From Bordetella parapertussis (GTDB taxonomy: Bacteria > Pseudomonadota > Gammaproteobacteria > Burkholderiales > Thiobacillaceae): a stretch of 64,000 nt of DNA. Where the stretch lies: the NCBI GenBank assembly GCA_945890495.1, contig CAMDCO010000001.1, positions 1 to 64,000 of the forward strand. Direction: 5' to 3'. Made by a program: the position numbers and the translations under genes. Under the pieces are notes generated by a model that did not search any database, was not told the origin of the DNA, and saw only the letters and a list, made by a program, of their open reading frames with translations. Positions 45,642-56,082 of this stretch are shown here, in pieces (the stretch's first letter is position 1; the number at the start of each line of letters is the position of its first letter).

Positions 45642-45657
45642 ACGGCCTAAAAAAAGA

Positions 45658-45921
45658 TCAGGCCATCGCCTTGATGGCGGAAGACAAACGGCTCTTATGA
45701 CGCGCGGCCTTGTTTTTGTGAACGATACGCTTGTCGGCCAGACGGTCCATGGCGCTCATGGATTCCTGGAAGACGATTGCAGCAGCGGCCTTGTCGCCGG
45801 CCTCGATTGCCCTGCGAACCTTCTTCACGGCAGTGCGGTAAGCCGAGCGTTGAGCCATGTTTTGCAGACGGATACGGTCTGACTGACGGGCACGCTTGCG
45901 AGCCTGTGCGCTGTTTGCCAT
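45658..45921 (-). CDS. rpsT: 30S ribosomal protein S20
   Basis: An 87-aa basic protein: [19 protein letters not shown] start, [18 protein letters not shown] and a [18 protein letters not shown] end. It binds 16S rRNA. A strong sigma-70 promoter and a strong terminator frame it, so it is transcribed alone. The GGAG site precedes the ATG. Confidence 0.97.
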   Translation of the reverse strand: MANSAQARKRARQSDRIRLQNMAQRSAYRTAVKKVRRAIEAGDKAAAAIVFQESMSAMDRLADKRIVHKNKAARHKSRLSSAIKAMA

Positions 45922-45958
45922 GGTGAAAGCTCCTGAAAAACTCTAATAGAAGTCAGTA

Positions 45959-45987
45959 AGTATATCCCCCCGCACGATGTTTGACAA
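45959..45987 (-). promoter_or_regulatory. Sigma-70 promoter of rpsT
   Basis: On the minus strand TTGTCA (45982-45987), a 17-bp spacer, then TATACT (45959-45964), 37 bp upstream of the ATG. Near-consensus boxes and ideal spacing. Confidence 0.8.
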
Positions 45988-46003
45988 GCTAGAATCGTCC
46001 CCC

Positions 46004-47542
46004 ATGAATCTGCTTCGTGCCCTTGCCACCGTCAGCTCAATGACCCTGCTCTCGCGCCTCCTTGGATTTGTGCGCGACATGGTCATCGCCCGTGCATTCG
46101 GTGCCGGGGCGATCACCGACGCTTTTTTTGTGGCCTTCAAGCTCCCCAACCTGCTCCGGCGGCTGTTTGCCGAGGGCGCCTTTTCGCAGGCCTTCGTTCC
46201 CGTCTTGGCCGAAATCCGCAATCGCGAAGGCGACGCGGCCGCGCAACAGATCATCCACCGCGTCCACACCCTGCTGTTTCTCATCGTCAGCGCTACCGCC
46301 CTGCTCGGCATCCTCGCCGCTCCGGCCATCGTCATGATCTCAGCGCCGGGTTTCACCGCCGATGCCACAAAATTCGACCTCACCGTGGCGATGACCCGCA
46401 TCGTCTTCCCCTACATCTTGTTCATGTCGCTCACCGCGCTGGCCGCCGGCGTACTCAACACCTGGAGCCGCTTCATGGTGCCGGCCTTCACCCCGGTCCT
46501 GCTCAATGTGGCCATGATCCTCGCCGCCACGGTGGCCGCACCCTGGTTCGACCCGCCCATCCTGGCGCTGGCCTGGGGCGCCCTTCTGGGAGGTGTACTG
46601 CAACTGTCGCTGCAATATGTAGCGCTAAAACGACTGGGGTTGTTGCCGCGCTGGGACTTTGCCCCCAAGGACCCCGCCGTGCGCCGCATCCTCACGCTGA
46701 TGGGCCCGGCCGCCATGGGCGTCTCGGTCGCGCAGATCTCCCTGCTCATCAACACCATCTTCGCCTCCTTCCTGATCAGCGGCAGCGTCTCCTGGCTGTA
46801 TTACGCCGATCGCCTGATGGAGTTTCCGACCGGGATGCTGGGTGTCGCCCTCGGCACCATCCTGCTGCCTTCGCTCGCCAAACACTACGCCGACGACGAC
46901 AGCAGCGAATATTCCCGCCTGCTCGACTGGGGCCTGCGCCTGACCCTGTTGCTGGCCGCCCCCGCCGCCCTGGCCCTGGCCATCCTGGCCATCCCGCTGA
47001 TCGCCACCCTGTTCCATTACGGGGCCTTCACCGTCCACGATGTCGAGATGACCCGCCTCGCCCTCACCGCCTACAGCGCCGGCCTGATCGGGCTGATCCT
47101 GGTCAAGGTTCTGGCCCCCGGCTTTTATGCCCGGCAAAACATCAAGACCCCGGTCAAGATCGCGATCCTCACCCTGCTCGTCACCCAGGCCATGAACCTG
47201 GTCTTCATTGGCCCTCTGGGACACGCCGGCCTAGCCCTATCCATTGGCCTTGCTGCCTGCCTCAACGCCACCATCCTGTATCGAAAACTGCGTCAACACG
47301 GCATTTTCCAACCCCAACCCGGCTGGGCGATCTATCTGCTGCGACTTGCCGCCGCCCTCGCCGCGATGGGCGGATTCCTCTGGCTGGCCATGGGCGCAGA
47401 GGCCGACTGGCTAAAGGCCGGTTTACAGGAACGCCTCACCCACCTCGCCTGGCTCGTCCCCGCGGGTGCCGGCATCTATTTCGCCAGCCTCTGGACCTTG
47501 GGCCTGCGCCCTGGCCAATTCCGCCGCACGGCCACAGGCTGA
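46004..47542 (+). CDS. murJ: Lipid II flippase MurJ
   Basis: A 512-aa, 14-TM MOP-type transporter that flips lipid II across the inner membrane for peptidoglycan synthesis. LLRALATVSSMTLLSRLLGFVRD is the family start, followed by AFFVAFKLPNLLRRLFAEGAFSQAFVP; the ALIxVL-type gate GLILVKVLAPGFYARQ is seen later. ATG 46004 is chosen over an upstream ATG at 45977. Divergent from rpsT. Confidence 0.96.
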   Translation: MNLLRALATVSSMTLLSRLLGFVRDMVIARAFGAGAITDAFFVAFKLPNLLRRLFAEGAFSQAFVPVLAEIRNREGDAAAQQIIHRVHTLLFLIVSATALLGILAAPAIVMISAPGFTADATKFDLTVAMTRIVFPYILFMSLTALAAGVLNTWSRFMVPAFTPVLLNVAMILAATVAAPWFDPPILALAWGALLGGVLQLSLQYVALKRLGLLPRWDFAPKDPAVRRILTLMGPAAMGVSVAQISLLINTIFASFLISGSVSWLYYADRLMEFPTGMLGVALGTILLPSLAKHYADDDSSEYSRLLDWGLRLTLLLAAPAALALAILAIPLIATLFHYGAFTVHDVEMTRLALTAYSAGLIGLILVKVLAPGFYARQNIKTPVKIAILTLLVTQAMNLVFIGPLGHAGLALSIGLAACLNATILYRKLRQHGIFQPQPGWAIYLLRLAAALAAMGGFLWLAMGAEADWLKAGLQERLTHLAWLVPAGAGIYFASLWTLGLRPGQFRRTATG

Positions 47543-47610
47543 CGGAAGCGGCCTCAACCAGTAGAATCACGCCCTTCTTATCGCTTCGCCGCGCAGGTAA
47601 CCCCAAAAAC

Positions 47611-48534
47611 ATGATCATCACCCACGGCTGGCCACATTCTGCACGCCCCAACGCGGTCACCATCGGCAATTTCGACGGCGTCCATCTTGGCCACCAGGCC
47701 ATGCTGGCGCGCCTGACCGCGCGTGCTGTATCGCTCGGTGCCCTGCCCACGGTGCTGACCTTTGAACCGCACCCGCGCGAGGTCTTCTCGCCCCAGAGCG
47801 CCCCCACCCGCTTGTCGTCGATGCGTGAAAAACTGGAGCGATTGCGCGAACTGGGGGTTGGCCATGCCCATGTCTGCCCATTCGACCGCGCCTTTGCCGC
47901 CCTGACGCCGGAAGCCTTCATCCAACGCATCCTGGTCGATGGCCTGAAGACCCGCTATGTCCTGGTCGGCGATGACTTCCGCTTTGGCGCCAAACGCGCC
48001 GGCGACATCGGACTCCTAGCTCGCGTGGGGGCCGAGCAAGACTTTGTGGTCGAGTCCCTGCCCACGGTCGAGGCCGCGGGTCAGCGCGCCTCCAGCACCG
48101 CCGTGCGCACAGCCCTGGCCGAGGGCGACATGGCGACCGCCGCCCAGTTGCTGGGCCACCCCTACACGATCTCGGGCCGCGTTGTCGATGGCGACAAACT
48201 CGGCCGCACCATCGGCTACCCGACCGCCAATGTCCAACTCAAGCACAATCGTCCGCCCGTGCGCGGCATCTTTGCGGTGCGCGTACAAGGTCTGGAACGC
48301 CCCGACTGGCCCGGTGTTGCCAGCCTCGGCACCCGTCCCACGGTACACGCCAACGGCTTGCCGACGCTGGAAGTACACCTATTCAATTTCAATCAATCGA
48401 TCTACCGCACCCACCTGCGCGTCGAATTCCTGCACAAACTGCGCGACGAACAAAAATTCGCCTCGCTCGACGCCCTAATCGCCCAAATCGGCCGCGATGC
48501 CGACGAGGCACGCACCCTGCTGAATGTCGGATAA
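47611..48534 (+). CDS. ribF: Bifunctional riboflavin kinase / FAD synthetase
   Basis: A 307-aa enzyme making FMN and FAD. N-terminal nucleotidyltransferase motifs: [28 protein letters not shown], and [12 protein letters not shown]. The C-terminal kinase shows [13 protein letters not shown] and [10 protein letters not shown]. It overlaps ileS by 11 bases. Gene order murJ-ribF-ileS-lspA-fkpB-ispH is the usual proteobacterial one. Confidence 0.96.
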   Translation: MIITHGWPHSARPNAVTIGNFDGVHLGHQAMLARLTARAVSLGALPTVLTFEPHPREVFSPQSAPTRLSSMREKLERLRELGVGHAHVCPFDRAFAALTPEAFIQRILVDGLKTRYVLVGDDFRFGAKRAGDIGLLARVGAEQDFVVESLPTVEAAGQRASSTAVRTALAEGDMATAAQLLGHPYTISGRVVDGDKLGRTIGYPTANVQLKHNRPPVRGIFAVRVQGLERPDWPGVASLGTRPTVHANGLPTLEVHLFNFNQSIYRTHLRVEFLHKLRDEQKFASLDALIAQIGRDADEARTLLNVG

Positions 48535-51325
48535 GCCCATGGATTACAAAACCACCCTCAACCTGCCCGACACCCCCTTTCCCATGCGCGGCGATCTGCC
48601 CAAGCGCGAACCGGGCTGGGTGTCGCAATGGCAAGAAAGGCAGCTTTACGCCGCCATTCGCCAGGCCTCTGCCGGCCGCCCGCGTTTTACCCTGCACGAC
48701 GGTCCGCCCTATGCCAACGGCGACATCCACATCGGTCACGCGGTCAACAAGATATTGAAGGACATCATCCTCAAGGCCAAGACGCTGGAAGGCTTCGACG
48801 CGCCCTTCGTGCCGGGTTGGGACTGCCACGGCCTGCCCATCGAACACCAGATCGAAAAGCAGCACGGCAAGCACCTCGAAGGCAACGCCGTGCGCAAATT
48901 GTGCCGTGAATACGCTGCGCAACAGGTCGAACGGCAAAAGAAGGACTTCATCCGCTTGGGCGTTCTGGGCGACTGGGACAACCCCTATCTCACCATGAAC
49001 TTCAAGGCCGAGGCCAACGAGATTCGCGCGCTCGGCAAGATCTGGGAAAAGGGCTATCTGTATCAAGGCCTGAAGCCGGTTAACTGGTGTCTCGATTGCG
49101 GCTCGGCACTGGCCGAGGCCGAGGTCGAACACGAAGACAAGACCTCACCCGCCATCGATGTCGCCTTCCCGGTGCACGCCAACCATGCCGAAAAATTAGC
49201 AGCGGCGTTTGGCCTGTCGCACCCCGTGACAAACGCCGCTGCCGTGATCTGGACCACGACCCCGTGGACCCTGCCGGCCAACGAGGCGGTATCGGTGCAT
49301 CCCGACCTCACCTATGACCTGATCTCCACCCCCAAAGGCGCGTTCATCCTGGTCCATGAACTGACCGCCGCCTGCCTGGAACGCTACGGACTGGAAGGTG
49401 AGTTTCTGGGTGCCTGCCCCGGCGCGGCACTCGAACACCTCTTGCTGCAACACCCGTTCCAATCGCGCGATGTGCTGATCATCTGCGGCACCCATGTCAC
49501 CACTGAAGCGGGTACCGGCCTGGTCCACACCGCACCCGCGCATGGCGTCGATGACTACAATGTCGGGCGCAAATACGGCCTGCCGGTCAACAACCCGGTG
49601 GGCGGCGACGGTCGTTTCCTCGCCACCACCCCCGCACTGGAATGTGGCCCGCTGGCCGGGCTGACCGTGTGGGAGGCCAACCCCAAGGTCCTTGAAGAAT
49701 TGGAAGCGCGTGGCCGCCTGCTCAAGGCCGAAAAGATCCGCCACAGCTATCCGCATTGCTGGCGTCACAAGACACCCATCATCTTCCGCGCCACCACCCA
49801 GTGGTTTATCGGCATGGGGCAACGGGGCAGCGAATCCGCGCCCACCCTGCGCCATCAGGCCGAGATCGCCGTGGACGAGACGCAATTCTTCCCGGCCTGG
49901 GGCCGTGCCCGCCTAGAAGGCATGATGAAGACCCGCCCCGACTGGTGCATCTCGCGCCAGCGCAACTGGGGCGTGCCGATCCCCTTCTTTTTACATCGCG
50001 AAACCGGCGCACTGCACCCACGCACCGCCGAGCTCATCGAGGCCGTGGCGCAGCGCGTCGAACAAGGCGGCATCGAGGCCTGGTTCGCGCTCGACCCCAC
50101 CGAGTTGCTGGGCGATGAAGCCTCGCAATACCGCAAGCTCAGCGACACGCTGGATGTCTGGTTCGATTCCGGAACCACCCACTGGCATGTCATGCGCGGC
50201 TCGCACGCCGACAGCCACAACCATCCGGCTGACTTGTATCTGGAAGGCTCCGACCAGCATCGCGGCTGGTTCCAGAGTTCGCTCCTGACCGGTTGCGCCA
50301 TCGACGGCCGTGCGCCCTACAAGGCCCTGCTCACGCACGGTTTCGTGGTCGACGGCAATGGCCACAAGATGTCGAAATCCAAGGGCAATGTCATCGCCCC
50401 GCAAGAAATCATGGGCAAGTACGGTGCCGACATCCTGCGCCTGTGGGTAGCCAGCACCGACTACGCGGGCGAGTTGTCGATCTCCGACAAGATCCTGCAA
50501 GGCGTCATCGACAGCTACCGGCGCGTGCGCAACACCCTCAAATTCCTGCTCGCCAATCTCTCCGACTTCGACCCGGCAGTAAACGCTCTGCCGGTGACCG
50601 ACTGGCTGGAGATCGACCGCTACGCCCTCAACCTCACCCAGCGCTTCGACGCCGAGGTGCGCACGGCCTACGCCGGTTACGAATTCCTGCGCGTCGCCCA
50701 GGCCCTGCACGGCTTCTGCGCCGAGACCTTGGGCGGCTTCTATCTCGACATCCTCAAGGATCGTCTCTACACCACGGCGGCCGATTCGAAGGCCCGCCGT
50801 TCCGCGCAATCGGCGCTGTACGCCATCACGCGCAGCTTGGTGCAGGCCATGGCACCCATCCTGTCCTTTACCGCCGAAGAGGCCTGGGCCTTTGTCCCCG
50901 GACGCGGCACAGCGGAACACGACAGCGTATTTCTGTCGCTTACCCGCACGATCAAAGCGCCCGCAGAGATGGCGCTCGTGGAGCGTTGGGACGCCCTCCT
51001 CGCCTTCCGCCCCACGGTCTTGAAGGCGCTGGAAACTGCGCGCGAGGCCAAGGCCATCGGCTCCGCGCTCCAGGCCGAGCTGGAGATCACCGCCGACGGC
51101 GCACTCTTCGACCACCTCACCGCCCTGGGCGACGACCTCAAGTTCGTCTTCATTGTTTCCGCCATCCGCTTAACTCGCGGGCCAGAAACGGTCACGGTCA
51201 TCCCCAGCCCCCACACCAAATGTGAACGCTGCTGGCATGTACGCGCCGATGTGAACAGCGACGGCCTCTGCGGCCGCTGCGAAAGCAACTTGAACGGCCC
51301 AGGCGAGACTCGCGTATATGCATAA
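48524..51325 (+). CDS. ileS: Isoleucyl-tRNA synthetase
   Basis: A 933-aa class I enzyme. [10 protein letters not shown] carries the HIGH motif, [10 protein letters not shown] the KMSKS, and the editing domain [13 protein letters not shown] is intact. The C-terminal zinc motif [20 protein letters not shown] is present. The start could also be ATG 48539. Stop overlaps lspA by 8 bases. Confidence 0.97.
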   Translation: MSDKPMDYKTTLNLPDTPFPMRGDLPKREPGWVSQWQERQLYAAIRQASAGRPRFTLHDGPPYANGDIHIGHAVNKILKDIILKAKTLEGFDAPFVPGWDCHGLPIEHQIEKQHGKHLEGNAVRKLCREYAAQQVERQKKDFIRLGVLGDWDNPYLTMNFKAEANEIRALGKIWEKGYLYQGLKPVNWCLDCGSALAEAEVEHEDKTSPAIDVAFPVHANHAEKLAAAFGLSHPVTNAAAVIWTTTPWTLPANEAVSVHPDLTYDLISTPKGAFILVHELTAACLERYGLEGEFLGACPGAALEHLLLQHPFQSRDVLIICGTHVTTEAGTGLVHTAPAHGVDDYNVGRKYGLPVNNPVGGDGRFLATTPALECGPLAGLTVWEANPKVLEELEARGRLLKAEKIRHSYPHCWRHKTPIIFRATTQWFIGMGQRGSESAPTLRHQAEIAVDETQFFPAWGRARLEGMMKTRPDWCISRQRNWGVPIPFFLHRETGALHPRTAELIEAVAQRVEQGGIEAWFALDPTELLGDEASQYRKLSDTLDVWFDSGTTHWHVMRGSHADSHNHPADLYLEGSDQHRGWFQSSLLTGCAIDGRAPYKALLTHGFVVDGNGHKMSKSKGNVIAPQEIMGKYGADILRLWVASTDYAGELSISDKILQGVIDSYRRVRNTLKFLLANLSDFDPAVNALPVTDWLEIDRYALNLTQRFDAEVRTAYAGYEFLRVAQALHGFCAETLGGFYLDILKDRLYTTAADSKARRSAQSALYAITRSLVQAMAPILSFTAEEAWAFVPGRGTAEHDSVFLSLTRTIKAPAEMALVERWDALLAFRPTVLKALETAREAKAIGSALQAELEITADGALFDHLTALGDDLKFVFIVSAIRLTRGPETVTVIPSPHTKCERCWHVRADVNSDGLCGRCESNLNGPGETRVYA

Positions 51326-51779
51326 GTGGCTCGGCTTGGCCGCCCTGGTCATCACCCTCGACCAGCTCAGCAAATGGGCGATTCTGGCGTCCTTACCGCT
51401 GTACGCCAGCATCGAGCTGACCGGCTTTTTCAACCTGGTGCATGTACGCAACGAAGGCGCGGCGTTTTCCTTGTTGGCCGACCAACCCGGCTGGCAGCGT
51501 TTCTTCTTCATTGCCCTGTCACTCACGGTTTCGGCCTTCATTGTCTGGTGGCTGCGCAAACCCGCAGCGGCGCTGCAACAAACCGCCTTCGCCCTGATCT
51601 TGGGTGGCGCACTGGGCAATGTGATCGACCGCATCATCCACGGCAATGTGGTCGATTTTCTCGACCTCCATTTCATGGGCTGGCACTGGCCCGCGTTCAA
51701 TGTCGCCGATTCGGCCATCGTCCTCGCCGCCGGAATCTTGGTCTGGATGAGCCTGAGGCCACCGCATGATCAGCCCTGA
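51318..51779 (+). CDS. lspA: Lipoprotein signal peptidase II
   Basis: A 153-aa, 4-TM aspartic protease that cleaves prolipoprotein signal peptides. Catalytic Asp residues are in [20 protein letters not shown] and [16 protein letters not shown] and [11 protein letters not shown] are conserved. Overlap of 14 bases with the next gene. Confidence 0.96.
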   Translation: MHKWLGLAALVITLDQLSKWAILASLPLYASIELTGFFNLVHVRNEGAAFSLLADQPGWQRFFFIALSLTVSAFIVWWLRKPAAALQQTAFALILGGALGNVIDRIIHGNVVDFLDLHFMGWHWPAFNVADSAIVLAAGILVWMSLRPPHDQP

Positions 51780-52209
51780 AATCGGTCTTAACGACCGCGT
51801 CACCCTGCACTACCGGCTCACCTGCGGGGACGCGGAACTCGTCAACACCTTTGACGCCGCGCCCGAGACCTTCCAGTTCGGCCGTGGCGAGATCGACCCC
51901 CGCCTGGAATATGCCCTCAAGGGGCTGACCGAAGGCACGCATACCACGCTGCACCTGACCCCCGCCATGGCCTTTGGTGAACACGACCCGGATCGGATCC
52001 AGGCGTATCCCCGCGCCGACCTGAACGATCTGGCCGCCGACTCGGCGATCGACATTGGCCACAGGATCCAGTTCCAACTCCCGAATGGACAAGCCCTGCA
52101 CGCCGCCGTGCTGGCCCTCGATGCCACCACGGCCACCCTCGACTTCAATCACCCGCTCGCCGGCCAAGCGGTCGAATTTGAGGTCCACATCTTGAGTATC
52201 GAAAAATGA
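51766..52209 (+). CDS. fkpB: FKBP-type peptidyl-prolyl isomerase (SlpA/FkpB)
   Basis: A 147-aa isomerase with an inserted chaperone flap: [18 protein letters not shown], a [14 protein letters not shown] segment and [18 protein letters not shown]. It follows lspA and precedes ispH as is typical. It assists protein folding in the cytoplasm. Overlap of 4 bases with ispH. Confidence 0.93.
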   Translation: MISPEIGLNDRVTLHYRLTCGDAELVNTFDAAPETFQFGRGEIDPRLEYALKGLTEGTHTTLHLTPAMAFGEHDPDRIQAYPRADLNDLAADSAIDIGHRIQFQLPNGQALHAAVLALDATTATLDFNHPLAGQAVEFEVHILSIEK

Positions 52210-53141
52210 CTACCGCACTACTCGCCAACCCGCGTGGCTTTTGCGCCGGGGTCGATCGCGCCATTGCCATTGTCGAACGCGCGCTGGAACGCCATGGTGC
52301 TCCGGTGTTCGTGCGCCACGAGGTCGTGCATAACCGCTTCGTGGTGGACAACCTGAAGGCCCGGGGCGCGATATTCATCGAGGATTTGAACGATGTTCCC
52401 GCCGGGGCTGTGCTGGTATTCAGCGCCCACGGCGTGCCGCAATCGGTTCGCCTTGAAGCCGAGGCCCGCGGGCTCACCGTGTTTGATGCCACCTGCCCGC
52501 TGGTCACCAAGGTGCATCTGGAGGTCAAACGACTGGTCGAACACGGCTACGGCATCATCATGATCGGCCACCCGGGGCACCCCGAGGTCGAAGGCACCCT
52601 GGGCCAAACCGACGGCAGCAAGTGGCTGGTCGAGACCCCCGCCGATGTCGCCCTTCTGGCCTGCGAAATGGGCCTGGGCCGGCCCGACAAGCTAGCCTAT
52701 GTCACCCAAACCACGCTCTCCGTCGATGACGCAAAGACCACGATCGACGCGCTGCGCACCCACTTCCCAGGCATTGTCGGTCCTAAAAAGGACGACATCT
52801 GCTACGCCACGCAAAACCGTCAGGATGCGGTAAAGACCCTCGCCGCGCGTTGCGATGCGGTGCTGGTGGTCGGCTCCCAAAACAGCTCCAACTCCAATCG
52901 CCTGCGCGAGGTTGCCGAACGCGCCGGCGCCAAGGCCTGGCTAATCGACACCGCTACCGACATCGACCCCACTTGGCTAGCCGGCGTGCGCTGCATCGGC
53001 ATCACCGCCGGCGCCTCAGCCCCTGAGGTCTTGGTCGAAGGCGTACAAGCCCGTCTGCGCGAATTCGGCATTGCGCAGATCGAAACCCTGGCCGGTGTTG
53101 AGGAAAATATCCAATTCGCCCTGCCGGTGGCGCTGCGCTAG
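52206..53141 (+). CDS. ispH: 4-hydroxy-3-methylbut-2-enyl diphosphate reductase
   Basis: A 311-aa Fe-S enzyme of the last MEP-pathway step to IPP/DMAPP. The three cluster Cys are seen at [23 protein letters not shown] and the [14 protein letters not shown] region; [13 protein letters not shown] binds the substrate. The operon ends with a strong terminator 24 bp after the stop. Confidence 0.97.
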   Translation: MTTALLANPRGFCAGVDRAIAIVERALERHGAPVFVRHEVVHNRFVVDNLKARGAIFIEDLNDVPAGAVLVFSAHGVPQSVRLEAEARGLTVFDATCPLVTKVHLEVKRLVEHGYGIIMIGHPGHPEVEGTLGQTDGSKWLVETPADVALLACEMGLGRPDKLAYVTQTTLSVDDAKTTIDALRTHFPGIVGPKKDDICYATQNRQDAVKTLAARCDAVLVVGSQNSSNSNRLREVAERAGAKAWLIDTATDIDPTWLAGVRCIGITAGASAPEVLVEGVQARLREFGIAQIETLAGVEENIQFALPVALR

Positions 53142-53164
53142 CCGACTGACTCCCCTTAATCTAA

Positions 53165-53193
53165 CAAAAAAGCCGGCAGACGCCGGCTTTTTT
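53165..53193 (+). terminator. Intrinsic terminator after ispH
   Basis: AGCCGGC-AGAC-GCCGGCT with T6 after it and A6 before it. It ends the murJ-to-ispH run and can also stop minus-strand transcription. Confidence 0.93.
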
Positions 53194-53460
53194 GGCTCTA
53201 TATGAAATCGAGTGGGTAGCGCAATTCATCGTACGGACCCGCGAGGAGGGATTGCGGAGGGGAGGGGGAAACCCCCTATGGTTGCCTGATTTTCGTAGGG
53301 GCAACCCCCTGTGGTTGCCCATGTACCGTTAGGGCAGGCACGGGGGCCTGCCCCTACATGGGCCATGGCCGTCGTGGTTGCCAAAATGTGTAATGTGGCC
53401 AGATCCACTACCAATCACCAAGAGCCGCTTTTTTGTTGTTCAGGCCGCTCGTCCCACCTC
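53194..53460. other. Intergenic region between ispH and the 619-aa gene
   Basis: This is the rest of the convergent gap after the terminator. At 53269-53287 there is a decayed B half (ACCCCCTATGGTTGCC). A full family-1 repeat follows at 53294-53357. The remaining sequence shows nothing recognisable: no ORF, tRNA or promoter. Confidence 0.6.
53294..53357 (+). repeat. 64-bp two-hairpin repeat (family 1), complete copy
   Basis: A B half (CGTAGGGGCAACCCCCTGTG, GTTGCCC), spacer ATGTACCGTT, then inverted A half ending CCTGCCCCTAC. It is the reverse orientation of the copy at 13299-13362 and best defines the unit. Confidence 0.9.
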
Positions 53461-55320
53461 TTAGTGCGGGTGTGCGCCGGGGCCGTAGAAGCGATAACCC
53501 AGACGCATCTGCTCGCTCTGCGCCAGGGCGCGTTTCTCGGTCTCGCTCTTGAACTGATCGGCGAGGCTGTCGTAGGTCTTCTTCATCCAATCCGTGTCCA
53601 TCAGCAGATCGGCCACGCCAGCCGCCCAGCGCAGGCGGTCGGAGGTCGAACCCAAACGGGCACCGATACCGTCCATGAGGTCGGCGATACGGGAGTTCTC
53701 CATGCCATAGGACTTCAGACGCGTCGCCAATTGCAACGAGGCCTCGGCGCTCTGACAAGCGTCGGCCGCCCGGGCAAAGGCCGCGTTCGCCGCATCAATC
53801 GCACCCATGTCGTGATACAGCTTGGCGACCTGCGCCAAGGCAAAATGATCACTCGCCCGCGCCGCCGCCTCACCCAGGATACGCGTCGCCTCGGTCGCGT
53901 TGGAAAGGGCATCGCGGGCCAGTTCTGCCAGGCGAGTCCAGTCATACGGGTTCTCGCCCGCACTGGCGGCCCGGGCCTGTACCGCCGCCTCCGCCCGCTC
54001 TCGACCGAACTGGGCATCCTTCAATTCGCGCGCCACGGTACGCACAATCTCGCTAAACCAAACAAAATCAGCGGCTGAGGCGATGCTTTCGTCGAGCAAC
54101 TTGGACAGCCAGGCCTTGTCGCCCGTCCGATCCACCGCCAAGATGAGCGGCTTGAAGCGAGAGAAATGGAAGCCGTCTTCGCGCAGGGTGGTCTCGGCAT
54201 TGGTCAAGACCTTGCCGGCATAGGCCGCATCGCCCAGCTCGAGCATGATGCGGTCGGCCAGCGCGATCTGCTCACGCACGGTCTTGCAGTTGCCCTCGGC
54301 GCTCTGGAACTCGACATACTTGGCCTGATTGGCCTCGCGGCGTGCCAGTTTGTCCTGAGCCCGCGCCAACCGGTCCGCATCGCTGGCCATATGCTTCTCG
54401 ATCCCTTCGACGACCTTGCGCATCTCGTCCAGATTGGCCACCGCCTCTTCGGCCTTGGCGACCATAGCGACGGCCGCGGCCGCATCGCCACTCGCCGCAC
54501 AGGCATCGGCCAATTGCAGGAACTCGCCCGTTGCACTCGCCAGACTGCCCCCCTTGACCAGAACGGCACGGGTGAACTCGGCATTACCCTCCGCCGATTT
54601 CAAGACCTGCATCAAGCCGGTGAAATCCTTGGCGGAATCCAGCGCCTGCGCATACAAGCCGCCCGCGGCCGACGGGTCGATCTCGCCCATGGCCCCGGAC
54701 AGGGTAATAAGGTCCGCCGGGCTGCCGTATTTGGCGGCCCCTTCGTTAACGATCGCGGCACCCTGCACCTTGTCCATCAGGTCAGAGGCCACCGAGCGAG
54801 CCAGACGGGCAAAGTCAGCGGCACGGCCACACTTGGTCTTGATCTTGTCCACGATCTGGCTGGCCAGCGCGATGTCCTTCACCTGCGTCGCCACCACCCC
54901 AAACAGGGCGTAGAGCGGCTCGGTGGATGAGATCTCCTTGAGCGCACCGGCGAGGAGCTTGCCGGATTGAACAACATCACCCGTCACGATCAGCGTACCC
55001 AGGCCCACGGCGACCTTCTCGTCCGCGTTCATGGCGAAATCAGCGCCTTGCTGCAGGGCATCGGCGGACTTGGCCTCCTCGCCCAAGGCCTTGTAACCGA
55101 TCGCGCAGGCGACAAAATCGCCGGTAAACATGGCCCCACCGGCTACCTCATCGAGCACCGCCTTGGCGCCCGAATCCGCGGCAAAGGCCGGCTGGGCGAA
55201 CACCGTCTGGGCAAAGCCGGCATCGGCCGGCTCATCGAAGGCCTCGCGGGCCAAGGTATAAAAATCTTGGGCCGTAGCACAAGCGGCCAAACGCGGTTCA
55301 AGGGTCGCACGGGTTGCCAT
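53461..55320 (-). CDS. Large helical-repeat protein, unknown function
   Basis: A 619-aa acidic, Ala-rich, cytoplasmic-looking protein without signal or TM helix. It consists of degenerate TPR-like or HEAT-like helix pairs; DFARLARSVASDLMDKV resembles DWTRLAELARDALSNATEA and TGEFLQLADACAASGDAAAA resembles HFALAQVAKLYHDMGAIDAA. The C-terminus ends GYRFYGPGAHPH. ATG 55320 follows GGAG by 8 bases (a TTG 6 bases upstream is not preferred). It is a stand-alone gene next to a metal/sulfite-exporter-like gene; no family could be named. Confidence 0.7.
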   Translation of the reverse strand: MATRATLEPRLAACATAQDFYTLAREAFDEPADAGFAQTVFAQPAFAADSGAKAVLDEVAGGAMFTGDFVACAIGYKALGEEAKSADALQQGADFAMNADEKVAVGLGTLIVTGDVVQSGKLLAGALKEISSTEPLYALFGVVATQVKDIALASQIVDKIKTKCGRAADFARLARSVASDLMDKVQGAAIVNEGAAKYGSPADLITLSGAMGEIDPSAAGGLYAQALDSAKDFTGLMQVLKSAEGNAEFTRAVLVKGGSLASATGEFLQLADACAASGDAAAAVAMVAKAEEAVANLDEMRKVVEGIEKHMASDADRLARAQDKLARREANQAKYVEFQSAEGNCKTVREQIALADRIMLELGDAAYAGKVLTNAETTLREDGFHFSRFKPLILAVDRTGDKAWLSKLLDESIASAADFVWFSEIVRTVARELKDAQFGRERAEAAVQARAASAGENPYDWTRLAELARDALSNATEATRILGEAAARASDHFALAQVAKLYHDMGAIDAANAAFARAADACQSAEASLQLATRLKSYGMENSRIADLMDGIGARLGSTSDRLRWAAGVADLLMDTDWMKKTYDSLADQFKSETEKRALAQSEQMRLGYRFYGPGAHPH

Positions 55321-55413
55321 GGTCAAAACTCCAGTCAGTAACGGTCAATGTTGAACTGTAACGAGATTTCCCCAACTCTGCGCAAGGGGTTTTTTATCGC
55401 CCGATAAATAAGC

Positions 55414-56076
55414 TCAAGGGACAAGTAAATGGAAGAGCCCCAAGACACCAAAGAAGACAACCGTCATCCCGGCCAGAAAACGAAACAGGGGATTTCCAAA
55501 GAGTTGGCGCACACGGCTTACCGCCCAGCCCATGGCCAACAGATTGGGCAAGGTTCCAAGACCAAATACCCCCATGATCAAGGCCCCGTTGACGGCACTG
55601 CCACTGGCCAAGGCCGAGATCAGTAAACTATAAACCAAGCCGCAGGGCAGCCAGCCCCACAGGGCACCCGCCATCACGGCCTGCGCCGGGTTGCGAACCG
55701 GCAACAGACGACCCAACCAGGGCTGCACGCGTTGCCAGAGTCGTGCCCCAGCGTGCTCGATCCACACCACGCTACGGTTCAGCCCAGCCAGATACAAGCC
55801 AACCAAGATCAGCATGACCTGCGCCAAGGCATACAAGATGCGCTGCACCGGCAACAGGTCCTCAGCCAAAAAGGCCGCCGAGCCGATCAATCCCGCCAAG
55901 GCACCCGCCAGTGTGTAACTGGCGATACGCCCAAAGTTGTAGCCCAGGAGGATGCCCGTGCGCTGCCGCTCACCGCCCTGCAAGGCCGTTGCCGCCACGA
56001 TCCCACCGCACATACCCACGCAATGCACGCCCCCCATCACGCCCGCCAGAAGGGCCATGAGCAGGGTTTCATTCAT
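55414..56076 (-). CDS. TauE/SafE-like (cytochrome-oxidase copper-type) membrane protein
   Basis: A 220-aa protein with six TM helices. The first has GVHCVGMCGGIV, the hallmark of the CcoH/UreH-like sulfite-exporter TauE/SafE subgroup that often acts in copper delivery to cbb3 oxidase; GWLPCGLVYSLL is the second hallmark. Transported substrate not certain. It is 6 bp downstream of the BPSS1780-like gene. Confidence 0.8.
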   Translation of the reverse strand: MNETLLMALLAGVMGGVHCVGMCGGIVAATALQGGERQRTGILLGYNFGRIASYTLAGALAGLIGSAAFLAEDLLPVQRILYALAQVMLILVGLYLAGLNRSVVWIEHAGARLWQRVQPWLGRLLPVRNPAQAVMAGALWGWLPCGLVYSLLISALASGSAVNGALIMGVFGLGTLPNLLAMGWAVSRVRQLFGNPLFRFLAGMTVVFFGVLGLFHLLVP

Positions 56077-56082
56077 AGATAG

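Noticed and set aside
55383-55402. Hairpin TTTATCG/CGATAAA as terminator of the TauE-like gene
   Set aside because: The stem is A/T-rich, only about 7 bp, and followed by A and C instead of a T run on the transcribed strand.
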